Origin: an uncultured Bacilli bacterium
Lineage (GTDB): Bacteria; Bacillota_I; Bacilli_A; RF39; UBA660
Direction: 5' to 3'
DNA: 5,237 nucleotides
Assembly: GCA_934096025.1 (NCBI GenBank)
Contig: CAKOLP010000078.1
Location: 1-5,237 of the forward strand
Under the pieces are notes generated by a model, which saw only the letters and a program-made list of their open reading frames with translations, was not told the DNA's origin and did no database searches. Made by a program: the position numbers and the translations under genes. Of this stretch, positions 1 to 5,198 are shown piece after piece (the stretch's first letter is position 1; each line of letters begins with the position of its first letter).

Positions 1-182
1 GCTCTAATAATGGCATTTCTAATTTCTTCTTTTCTAAAAAACTTCGTAAAAGAATCTATTTCTTCAATAAAATATGGTGAGTACCCATTTGCTATGTCAA
101 GTTTAGCAATATCAATAAAGGCATAATCTCCTGGTCTTTTCATTAAAGCTAGCATATATTTTTGGCCATCTTGTTTTTTCAT
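1..182 (-). CDS. Hypothetical protein, N-terminal part (runs off left edge)
   Basis: An open frame starts at an ATG at 180-182 and stays open for 60 codons to the window edge, so the stop is outside. The protein begins MKKQDGQKYMLALMKRPGDY and continues with a mixed hydrophobic and charged, soluble-looking stretch containing SPYFIEEIDSF and KEEIRNAII. No signal peptide or membrane segment is visible. I do not recognise the family. Support for a real gene comes from a GGAAGTGA Shine-Dalgarno-like sequence about 9 nt upstream and an extended -10 promoter about 40 nt upstream. The frame also has no stops despite AT-rich DNA. An alternative upstream ATG at about 197 is in another frame and soon hits a stop. 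The gene lies downstream of the short ImmA-like gene on the same strand, but its own promoter suggests a separate transcript. Confidence 0.7.
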   Translation of the reverse strand, partial: MKKQDGQKYMLALMKRPGDYAFIDIAKLDIANGYSPYFIEEIDSFTKFFRKEEIRNAIIR

Positions 183-221
183 TAATAATCACTTCCATTC
201 CCTCACTTTTGTGAAGAAAAT

Positions 222-250
222 ATTATACCACACTTTAATAAAAAAAAATA
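222..250 (-). promoter_or_regulatory. Extended -10 promoter for the left-edge gene
   Basis: Read on the minus strand, a perfect TATAAT (222-227) is preceded by TGG, giving the extended -10 form TGnTATAAT. The -35 position is occupied by a T-rich run (A9 on the plus strand at 240-248) rather than TTGACA. A short imperfect hairpin (TCAC-TTTT-GTGA on the plus strand, near 204-215) lies in the predicted 5' leader. The gene start is about 40 nt downstream. The promoter call rests on motif match only. Confidence 0.6.
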
Positions 251-323
251 GAGGGTTTAGTTACTATTCACAGCCAAATATGATTAAATCAATTTTCTTC
301 ATAATCCATATTAATATATTAAT

Positions 324-332
324 TTATCCACA
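324..332 (+). promoter_or_regulatory. Perfect DnaA-box 9-mer (isolated)
   Basis: The plus strand reads TTATCCACA, an exact match to the bacterial DnaA-box consensus TTATNCACA. It sits in the very AT-rich gap between the short ImmA-like gene and the left-edge gene. A one-mismatch relative (CTATTCACA) is at 264-272. No origin-type genes (dnaA, dnaN or a plasmid rep) are in view, so this may be a dispersed DnaA site or chance. Confidence 0.35.
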
Positions 333-413
333 ATAACCATACTAATACTAAAAATAAATTTCATTTTATTATATATAAATCTAATTTCTATTAAACTTAT
401 TTTTTATACTTTT

Positions 414-980
414 CTAAAACAAACTTCGTACTTTTCTATATACAAATTCTTCTGTAACATTAAAGCAATCTTGTAGATATCTATAAACTAAATCGGAATA
501 TTCTATTAATGCTTCATCAAATTCCGTTGTAGCAATCATATATTGTTTTAAAAACATTTTATCCGGAGCTAATATATTTAAAATAAAAGCTTCATGTTCT
601 TGAAAAATATTTTCATGGGAAATATTATCGTGCATTTGCATCCCTTTTTCGCTTCTATTATTTTTTAAAGCTTCTAAGTAATTAGCAAGCATTCTTGCAA
701 CCACAACCCGTTGCATAAATTTATCGTCGCTCTCATTTACCCACATAGTCTTTGCTAAACCCTTGTTTTCCCCGACAGACATAATGCCAGCTAAACCAGA
801 ATTTAATTCTTTTTTTAAAATCACAAAATCAAAACTTCTTGCAACATTAACAATTGGTACTATTTTATAACTTTCATTAATTTTAAGCATATCTAGAATT
901 AATGCTGCTATAACCTCGTCACTTAAACCATAAAGATGCTCACTATTTTTACGTAGCTTATATATTAATAAATTTTCCAT
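414..980 (-). CDS. Short degenerate ImmA/IrrE-like domain protein (pseudo-peptidase)
   Basis: This 188-residue soluble protein starts at an ATG preceded by GGGAGGT at ideal spacing and ends in TAG. It aligns along nearly its whole length with the first ~184 residues of the protein at 1855-2931. Shared blocks include LSDEVIAALILD (residues 19-30), ARMLANYLEA (95-104), HEAFILNILAPDKMF (129-143) and VTEEFVYRK (175-183). The layout matches the ImmA/IrrE metallopeptidase fold: a helix usually reading IAHELGHYL, then an EAxxFAxxLLMP-like helix, then a C-terminal helical end. The zinc motif is lost: H, E and H become R96, M97 and N100. It is therefore probably not a protease and may act by binding. 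It stops where the longer paralogue continues into its extra domain, so it is a domain-only variant or a truncation. Its strong promoter and RBS argue against a dead remnant. The fold call is pattern-based; function is unknown. Confidence 0.8.
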   Translation of the reverse strand: MENLLIYKLRKNSEHLYGLSDEVIAALILDMLKINESYKIVPIVNVARSFDFVILKKELNSGLAGIMSVGENKGLAKTMWVNESDDKFMQRVVVARMLANYLEALKNNRSEKGMQMHDNISHENIFQEHEAFILNILAPDKMFLKQYMIATTEFDEALIEYSDLVYRYLQDCFNVTEEFVYRKVRSLF

Positions 981-1004
981 AATACCTCCCTAAAGATACT
1001 AATT

Positions 1005-1033
1005 ATCTTACTTTGTTCTTTAAACTGTGTCAA
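1005..1033 (-). promoter_or_regulatory. Sigma-A-type promoter of the short ImmA-like gene
   Basis: On the minus strand, TTGACA (1028-1033) and TAAGAT (1005-1010) are separated by exactly 17 nt: a perfect -35 and a one-mismatch -10. The start codon lies about 25 nt beyond the -10. The element and its flanks closely match the promoter at 2955-2983, including the T-run before TTGACA. Two copies of an ATAAAAAAAC...TTATT direct repeat (1033-1051 and 1062-1076) lie at and just upstream of the -35. Confidence 0.85.
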
Positions 1034-1087
1034 TAAAAAAACTAACTTATTTTTTAGGTATATAAAAAAACTTATTAAAAAAAAAGC

Positions 1088-1121
1088 TTTAAAACATTAT
1101 AACTATAAATTTCTTTTTCTT
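1088..1121 (-). repeat. Direct repeat copy A: 3' end of the sigma gene and its flank
   Basis: This 34-nt segment matches 1838-1873 with two substitutions and one 2-nt gap. On the minus strand it holds the codons for the terminal KRNL of the sigma factor, the TAG stop, and then TATAATGTTTTAAA. The second copy does the same for the unrelated protein upstream, ending KRDL. Identity across coding and non-coding bases implies duplication of DNA rather than coincidence of protein tails. Confidence 0.75.
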
Positions 1122-1795
1122 GCCTGTGGCTTTTTGGGTAAAACTATATGCTCAGTGGCTTCTAGTTCTTCACCCAATTTTTTAACACTATTAGCAATTA
1201 TCCTACTAATATATCCAATTGAAAGACAAAATCGTTCAGCTATTTCAGACAGTACAAATGGTCTGTTATTATAAAAGCCAAAATATAACATTACAATTTC
1301 TCTGTCTCTGTCTGGCAAGTGTTTTAATAATTCTCTAATCCTATGATACAACTCAAAAGTTTCATAATCCTCAACTAAATTGCTTTCATCACTTAGACTA
1401 TCTTCTAACTTTAATTCACTTTCATCTTTCCCACGAAAGACAACATTTTCAAAACTATCAACCTTTTGTTCATTTTTAATTTTTCTTAAGAACATTAGTA
1501 TTTCATTATCAATACATATCTTAGCAAAAGTAGAAAATTCATATCCTTTTGAAATATCAAAAGCACTTATAGCTTTTAATAAACCAATATTTCCAATAGA
1601 TATTAAATCTTTTTTATCATAATCAACATCCCTAAATTTATTTAGAACTTCATATAAAACTAATCGAATATTATGAATCACCAGTTTATCTCTGGCATCT
1701 TTCGACCCCTCATTTGCTTGCTCAATTAATTCATACATTACTTCCTTTAATAATGGTTGAGGTAATTCACCTAAAAATAATTTATCAACATACAT
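1103..1795 (-). CDS. Sigma-70 family RNA polymerase sigma factor, SigE/SigK-like
   Basis: This 230-residue cytoplasmic sigma subunit would direct RNA polymerase to a specific promoter set. Region 2 spans about residues 34-106, with DLISIGNIGLLKAISAFD (63-80, core-binding) and STFAKICIDNEILMFLR (88-104, -10 recognition). The ENEILMxLR-type signature is characteristic of the sporulation sigmas SigE and SigK. The linker SELKLEDSLSDESN (126-139) also follows that group's pattern. Region 4 spans about 147-211, with LPDRDREIVMLYFGF (160-174) and the helix-turn-helix LSEIAERFCLSIGYISRI (182-199). The N-terminus is short, with no SigE/SigK-like pro-sequence visible. A basic tail (KKPQARKRNL) follows region 4. 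The ATG has an AAGGTGA RBS. It lies 59 nt after the long ImmA-like gene, with no convincing -35 of its own, so it is probably co-transcribed. The sigma identity is secure; the regulon and any sporulation role are unknown. Confidence 0.95.
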   Translation of the reverse strand: MYVDKLFLGELPQPLLKEVMYELIEQANEGSKDARDKLVIHNIRLVLYEVLNKFRDVDYDKKDLISIGNIGLLKAISAFDISKGYEFSTFAKICIDNEILMFLRKIKNEQKVDSFENVVFRGKDESELKLEDSLSDESNLVEDYETFELYHRIRELLKHLPDRDREIVMLYFGFYNNRPFVLSEIAERFCLSIGYISRIIANSVKKLGEELEATEHIVLPKKPQARKRNL

Positions 1796-1837
1796 AATAT
1801 CTTCACCTTCTTTTCAAAATCGTGTCCATTAAAATTT

Positions 1838-1873
1838 TTTAAAGCATTATAATACTATAAATCTCTTTTTCTT
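1838..1873 (-). repeat. Direct repeat copy B: 3' end of the long ImmA-like gene and its flank
   Basis: This 36-nt counterpart of 1088-1121 has 32 positions identical, two substituted and a 2-nt gap. On the minus strand it encodes the final KRDL of the long ImmA-like protein, its TAG stop, and then TATAATGCTTTAAA. The copies start 750 nt apart and bracket the sigma gene. The TATAAT inside the repeat resembles a -10 box, but no matching -35 is seen at 16-18 nt. Confidence 0.75.
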
Positions 1874-2931
1874 CTTTGTTCCTGTTGTTTTTGTTCTTTA
1901 TATTCTTCTCTTAGCCGAGCTAAAACCGCATCTAGGAATTCCAAACTAACTTCTCCATTTGTACTAATAATTCTTCTTCTTTCTTCCTCTGTTAAATAAT
2001 TAATTAATTTTTCGGCATGATAGCAAGTTGCTCCCAATCCTCCATTACGTTCAATATCCCAAGGGTATATAGGGAATTTTTTGTGATGAACAAAGTAACA
2101 GTCTCCTTGCTTTTTTGCTATATATAATATGTTACCAACATCATCTTCACCGTATATATCTTGCCAATATTCTAAATCACGTTCGTCCCACTTGCACTCT
2201 ACCACAAATAAATCATTTATATGACTTATTGAATTAGATTCTGTAAAATCAAGACTATACTGAAACATTTTTCCAATCATTTCTTCTGGAGTTAAAGAAG
2301 CTGATCTTTTCAATATTTTTTTAAGTATACCTTTTTTGCCTAAATCACATTTGTTGGCTAATAAACTTGTTCTATCTGAGAAAAGTCCTAAGCTCATTAT
2401 TTTTCTAAAAATAAATTCTTCTGTAACTTTAAAACGTTTCTGCAAATAACTATAAACTGAATCTAAATATTCTTCTGAATCTTTATTAAACTCCGTAATT
2501 ACTCTTACATATTGAGATATAAACATTTTATCCGGAGCTAATATATTTAAAATAAATGCTTCGTGTTTTTGAAAAATATCCTCATAAGTAATACTATTAC
2601 TCATCACTAATCCACCAGCGGTTCCCATTTTTAACGATGCCTCTAGATAATCAGCTAGTAATCTTGCAATAATTACTTGTTGCGTCTCATAATTAGCTTC
2701 TTTATTTACCATTATAATTTTATCATTTTCGGCTAAATCTATAAAAATATTACCAGCTAAATAACCAGATACTAAATCATCTTCAATTTTAAAACCAAGC
2801 TTTCGAGCTATACTATAAATACTAACTGCAGGATATCTATTATTTATTTTACAATGATCAAGAATTAATGCTGCTAAAACCTCATCACTAAAATCATAAC
2901 TCTTTTTCTTTGTAATGTTACTTTTTTCCAT
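1855..2931 (-). CDS. Long degenerate ImmA/IrrE-like protein with unknown C-terminal region
   Basis: This is a 358-residue soluble protein. I start it at the ATG at 2929-2931 because GAGGTGG lies just upstream. The longer TTG frame (2943) would read through that RBS, and the ATG gives the start MEK, matching MEN in the paralogue. Residues 1-~186 form an ImmA/IrrE-like domain: DEVLAALILD (16-25), IARLLADYL (88-96), HEAFILNILAPDKMF (123-137), VTEEFIFRK (169-177). The expected HExxH reads R90-L91-L92-A93-D94, so zinc chemistry is very unlikely. Residues ~187-358 are unrecognised: a basic segment (KKGILKKILKR), a mixed Trp-, Cys- and His-containing part (VVECKWDE, CYFVHHKKFPIYPW, TCYHAEK), then a charged helical, possibly coiled-coil, end (~315-358) finishing RRKRDL. 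It heads the probable operon with the sigma gene. It could be a ligand- or protein-binding regulator of that sigma factor (inference). Confidence 0.8.
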   Translation of the reverse strand: MEKSNITKKKSYDFSDEVLAALILDHCKINNRYPAVSIYSIARKLGFKIEDDLVSGYLAGNIFIDLAENDKIIMVNKEANYETQQVIIARLLADYLEASLKMGTAGGLVMSNSITYEDIFQKHEAFILNILAPDKMFISQYVRVITEFNKDSEEYLDSVYSYLQKRFKVTEEFIFRKIMSLGLFSDRTSLLANKCDLGKKGILKKILKRSASLTPEEMIGKMFQYSLDFTESNSISHINDLFVVECKWDERDLEYWQDIYGEDDVGNILYIAKKQGDCYFVHHKKFPIYPWDIERNGGLGATCYHAEKLINYLTEEERRRIISTNGEVSLEFLDAVLARLREEYKEQKQQEQRRKRDL

Positions 2932-2934
2932 TTT

Positions 2935-2941
2935 CCACCTC
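2935..2941 (-). promoter_or_regulatory. Ribosome binding site deciding the start of the long ImmA-like gene
   Basis: Minus-strand GAGGTGG sits 3 nt before the ATG at 2929-2931 (GAGG ends 6 nt before it). It overlaps the codons that a TTG start at 2943 would use, which argues for the ATG and a 358-residue product. Confidence 0.75.
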
Positions 2942-2954
2942 AACTATTAAATTA

Positions 2955-2983
2955 ATCTTACTGTTTTTCTTAAAAATTGTCAA
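2955..2983 (-). promoter_or_regulatory. Sigma-A-type promoter of the long ImmA-like gene and sigma factor
   Basis: Minus-strand TTGACA (2978-2983) and TAAGAT (2955-2960) have an exact 17-nt spacer. This near-copy of the promoter at 1005-1033 shares both hexamers, the spacing, an A-rich spacer with a conserved AGTAAGAT end, and the T-run before TTGACA. It starts right where the upstream terminator's U-tract ends, so this unit is transcribed independently of the mutase gene. The start codon is about 23 nt past the -10. Confidence 0.85.
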
Positions 2984-3010
2984 TAAAAAAGCTATAAGCA
3001 ATCTTATAAC
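2984..3010 (-). terminator. Rho-independent terminator of the deoD-mutase unit
   Basis: On the minus-strand RNA, GUUAUAAG (3003-3010) and CUUAUAGC (2991-2998) form an 8-bp stem with one U-G wobble. The loop is AUUG and six U residues follow (2985-2990). It begins 4 nt after the mutase stop codon. The stem is AT-rich but closed by G-C at both ends, as is common in low-GC Bacillota. Confidence 0.75.
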
Positions 3011-3014
3011 CCTT

Positions 3015-4394
3015 CTACTTTTTACTTAATAGCTTTATATTTTCTTTAATCATAGTTAAATAAATATTTTGTAAAGATTTAATTCCATCTTCGCTTACAG
3101 CTTCTGCTCTAAATGTAATATTTTCCCCAGTATTACTAGCTCTAACTAAAGCCCAACCATTCGTATAAGTTATTCTTACACCATCAATATCATTTATTGG
3201 ATAATTATTAGCTATTGCATATTCTTTTACTTTTTCTACTACTAAAAACTTAATTTTATCATCACAAGGAATTTTTATCTCCGGCGTCGTAAAATATTTA
3301 GGAAACTTTTTAACCATTTTACTTAGTTTTTCGCTAGTCTTTGTCATAATCTCCAAAAGCCTTAAAGATGCATATATTGCTGAACCACAATCAGCATCTC
3401 TGTCACAAAAGAAAATATGTCCCGAATATTCTGCCCCGAAAGGAAGCCCGTCACTATGCACTTTGTATTGAGTATATGAAGCCCCAGTTCGATAACAAAG
3501 AGGTGTCCCCCCCATAGAAGTAATCATATCTTCTAGTACTTTGGAACATTTAATGTCATATAAAAATGTTTTATTACTTACATTATTAAACATATCTTTA
3601 ATACATAAAATACTAAAATATTCTATTGGCATTATTTCCCCATTTTCCATAACAATCCCAATTCTATCGCCATCGCCGTCAAAAGCTACACCAAAATCGG
3701 CTCTATTGCTCTTAACAGCTTTAATTAATTGCTGCATATTTTCCGGCACAGCTGGATCTGGGTGATGATTTGGAAAATTACCGTCTAATATCTCATTTAT
3801 ATATATCGGAGTACAAAAAGTATTATCAAATATTTTTCTTATTATACTACACGTAGCTCCATTTCCTGGGTCAATTACTATCTTTCTTTTATTTTTTCCA
3901 AACTTTATTGAATACCTTAAATAATCTAAATACTTATTTGTAATATTTTGATTTGTTATATTTCCTTGCCCTGTTTTAAAATTTCCTCTTAAAGTATAAT
4001 TTTTAAAATCTTCTATCATTTCTCCTCGAGCATTTATCATGCCATCAAAAGAAAACTTAAAACCATTATCTGCCGACGGATTATGGGAAGCCGTAACCAT
4101 TATTCCAGGCATTTGATTAATATATCTAGCATAATAATTCATAGGTGTTGTAGTTAAGCCCAAATTTAGGATCGTAACCCCAGAAGATAATAACCCTTTT
4201 ACTAAATTTTGTGTTAAAGTTTCACTAGATAAACGATTATCATGAGAAACAATACAACTAGTTTTATTATACTTTTCTTGAATATAAGAACCATAACTTT
4301 TCCCTACTATATATGCAGTTTGCTCATCAATAGTACTCGGATATGTTCCCCGTATATCATAAGCTCTAAATATTTCTTCATTTATTGTATTCAT
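3015..4394 (-). CDS. Phosphomannomutase/phosphoglucomutase-family enzyme (ManB/AlgC type)
   Basis: This 459-residue cytosolic alpha-D-phosphohexomutase interconverts 1- and 6-phosphates of a hexose; some relatives act on pentoses. All four family loops are present. They are YDIRG (12-16), the phosphoserine loop TASHNP with S103 and H104, the Mg-binding loop DGDGDR with D239, D241 and D243, the sugar-specificity loop GAEYSGH with E322, S324 and H326, and the phosphate-binding loop RASNT (418-422). Length is normal for bacterial ManB/AlgC. One oddity is the usual TGHS segment, which reads TGAS (303-306), replacing a histidine that contacts ligand in AlgC. The ATG at 4394 has a modest AAGGGA RBS. 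It lies 15 nt after deoD, so the two are very probably one operon. The mutase family is certain, but the substrate (mannose, glucose or pentose phosphate) is not decided. Confidence 0.95.
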   Translation of the reverse strand: MNTINEEIFRAYDIRGTYPSTIDEQTAYIVGKSYGSYIQEKYNKTSCIVSHDNRLSSETLTQNLVKGLLSSGVTILNLGLTTTPMNYYARYINQMPGIMVTASHNPSADNGFKFSFDGMINARGEMIEDFKNYTLRGNFKTGQGNITNQNITNKYLDYLRYSIKFGKNKRKIVIDPGNGATCSIIRKIFDNTFCTPIYINEILDGNFPNHHPDPAVPENMQQLIKAVKSNRADFGVAFDGDGDRIGIVMENGEIMPIEYFSILCIKDMFNNVSNKTFLYDIKCSKVLEDMITSMGGTPLCYRTGASYTQYKVHSDGLPFGAEYSGHIFFCDRDADCGSAIYASLRLLEIMTKTSEKLSKMVKKFPKYFTTPEIKIPCDDKIKFLVVEKVKEYAIANNYPINDIDGVRITYTNGWALVRASNTGENITFRAEAVSEDGIKSLQNIYLTMIKENIKLLSKK

Positions 4395-4409
4395 TAAATC
4401 ATTCCCTTT

Positions 4410-5144
4410 TTATTTTATTATAGCCTCTAATGCTAATTTTATCATATTATTTAAAGAAGTTTGTCTTTCTTCAATTGTTAAAACTATATCACTATACTTA
4501 GAATCTACTACAGTAGCTATAGCTGTAGCTTCTTTTTGAAAACTATTTGCTATATGAACAAGCCCAAAAGCTTCCATTTCTTCTCCTAAAACTTCATACT
4601 CTTTAGGTATTCTATCTAAAACTCTATCAAAATCAATATAAGGCCCAAAGACATCCATAGTAGTAAGCATTCCTAAATGAACACCTTGCATATTTAATTC
4701 TTTAGAAGCAGACATAATATTTTCATTCAACACTTTTGATGCTTCTACCACATGCTTATCATAATTATTATAAGTATAAGCAAAGTTAGACTCACTATAT
4801 ATACTACTACTTACTAATAAATCATTTATTTCTGCTTTAGAACTTACAGCTCCACAAGTACCAATTCTAATTATTTTTTCTACTCCAAAGAAATGGAACA
4901 ACTCAAAAGCATATATTCCCATACTAGGCATTCCCATACCACTACCCATAACAGTTATTTTAACACCCTTATAAGTACCAGTATACCCCAACATATTTCT
5001 TACACTTGTAACACACTTTGCATTTTCTAAAAAAGTCTCCGCAATATACTTAGCTCGCAAAGGATCCCCAGGCATTAAAACTAAAGGGGCAATATCACTC
5101 TTATTATCTACTTTAATATGAATAGGATTTTCTCCTAAAAACAT
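4410..5144 (-). CDS. deoD: Purine-nucleoside phosphorylase, DeoD type
   Basis: This is a hexameric-type purine-nucleoside phosphorylase of 244 residues (E. coli DeoD is 239). It splits purine (deoxy)ribonucleosides with phosphate to a free base and (deoxy)ribose-1-phosphate, for salvage in the cytosol. Numbered from the ATG at 5144, it shows the partner-subunit histidine H9, the phosphate loop MPGDPLRAKYIAETFLE (24-40, R30), R93 and T96 in RIGTCGA, and the ribose-binding GEEMEAFG (E189, M190, E191). The catalytic pair is D214 (VVDSKY) and R227 (EERQT). A GTG at 5156 would add four residues, but GGTGGT lies 4 nt before the ATG, so I prefer the ATG. It ends in TAA and is followed 15 nt later by the mutase gene, a probable operon partner using sugar phosphates. 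Family and key residues are clear. Confidence 0.96.
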   Translation of the reverse strand: MFLGENPIHIKVDNKSDIAPLVLMPGDPLRAKYIAETFLENAKCVTSVRNMLGYTGTYKGVKITVMGSGMGMPSMGIYAFELFHFFGVEKIIRIGTCGAVSSKAEINDLLVSSSIYSESNFAYTYNNYDKHVVEASKVLNENIMSASKELNMQGVHLGMLTTMDVFGPYIDFDRVLDRIPKEYEVLGEEMEAFGLVHIANSFQKEATAIATVVDSKYSDIVLTIEERQTSLNNMIKLALEAIIK

Positions 5145-5148
5145 TTTT

Positions 5149-5154
5149 ACCACC
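5149..5154 (-). promoter_or_regulatory. Ribosome binding site deciding the deoD start
   Basis: Minus-strand GGTGGT lies 4 nt before the ATG at 5142-5144 and resembles the GGAGGT core. A GTG start at 5156 would have to translate through it and has only a poor upstream RBS (GAAAG). Confidence 0.55.
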
Positions 5155-5169
5155 ACTACTTTCTATATA

Positions 5170-5198
5170 AGTGTACCAAAAAAAATAATATATTACTA
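5170..5198 (-). promoter_or_regulatory. Possible promoter of deoD (weak)
   Basis: On the minus strand, TGG precedes TACACT (5170-5175), an extended -10-like element about 25 nt upstream of the deoD ATG. The sequence 17 nt further upstream is TAGTAA, only 3 of 6 matches to TTGACA, with an intervening T8 run. Transcription could also enter from beyond the right edge. Confidence 0.35.

Noticed and set aside
1033..1076. Direct repeat ATAAAAAAAC...TTATT (1033-1051 and 1062-1076), with a partial echo at 394-406
   Set aside because: The match is mostly A/T homopolymer in AT-rich intergenic DNA, too simple to claim an operator array or iteron set.
1034..1102. Rho-independent terminator after the sigma gene
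   Set aside because: There are T-runs (e.g. 1077-1085) and AT-only inverted segments, but no GC-containing stem with a proper loop. I could not support a terminator.
1380..1622. 80-codon plus-strand open frame inside the sigma gene
   Set aside because: It is antisense to a well-supported sigma factor, has low-complexity Ser/Leu/Phe/Ile composition and no convincing RBS; it is a shadow frame.
1846..1851. Minus-strand TATAAT upstream of the sigma gene as its own promoter
   Set aside because: No TTGACA-like sequence at 16-18 nt and no TGn extension. The same TATAAT occurs in the repeat copy after the sigma gene, so it is better explained as part of the repeat.
2932..2943. TTG start extending the long ImmA-like protein by four residues
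   Set aside because: The extra codons overlap the Shine-Dalgarno sequence for the ATG, and the paralogue's start aligns with that ATG.
3541..3765. 74-codon plus-strand open frame inside the mutase gene
   Set aside because: It is antisense to the conserved metal-binding region of the mutase and its composition reflects the complementary codons; it is a shadow frame.
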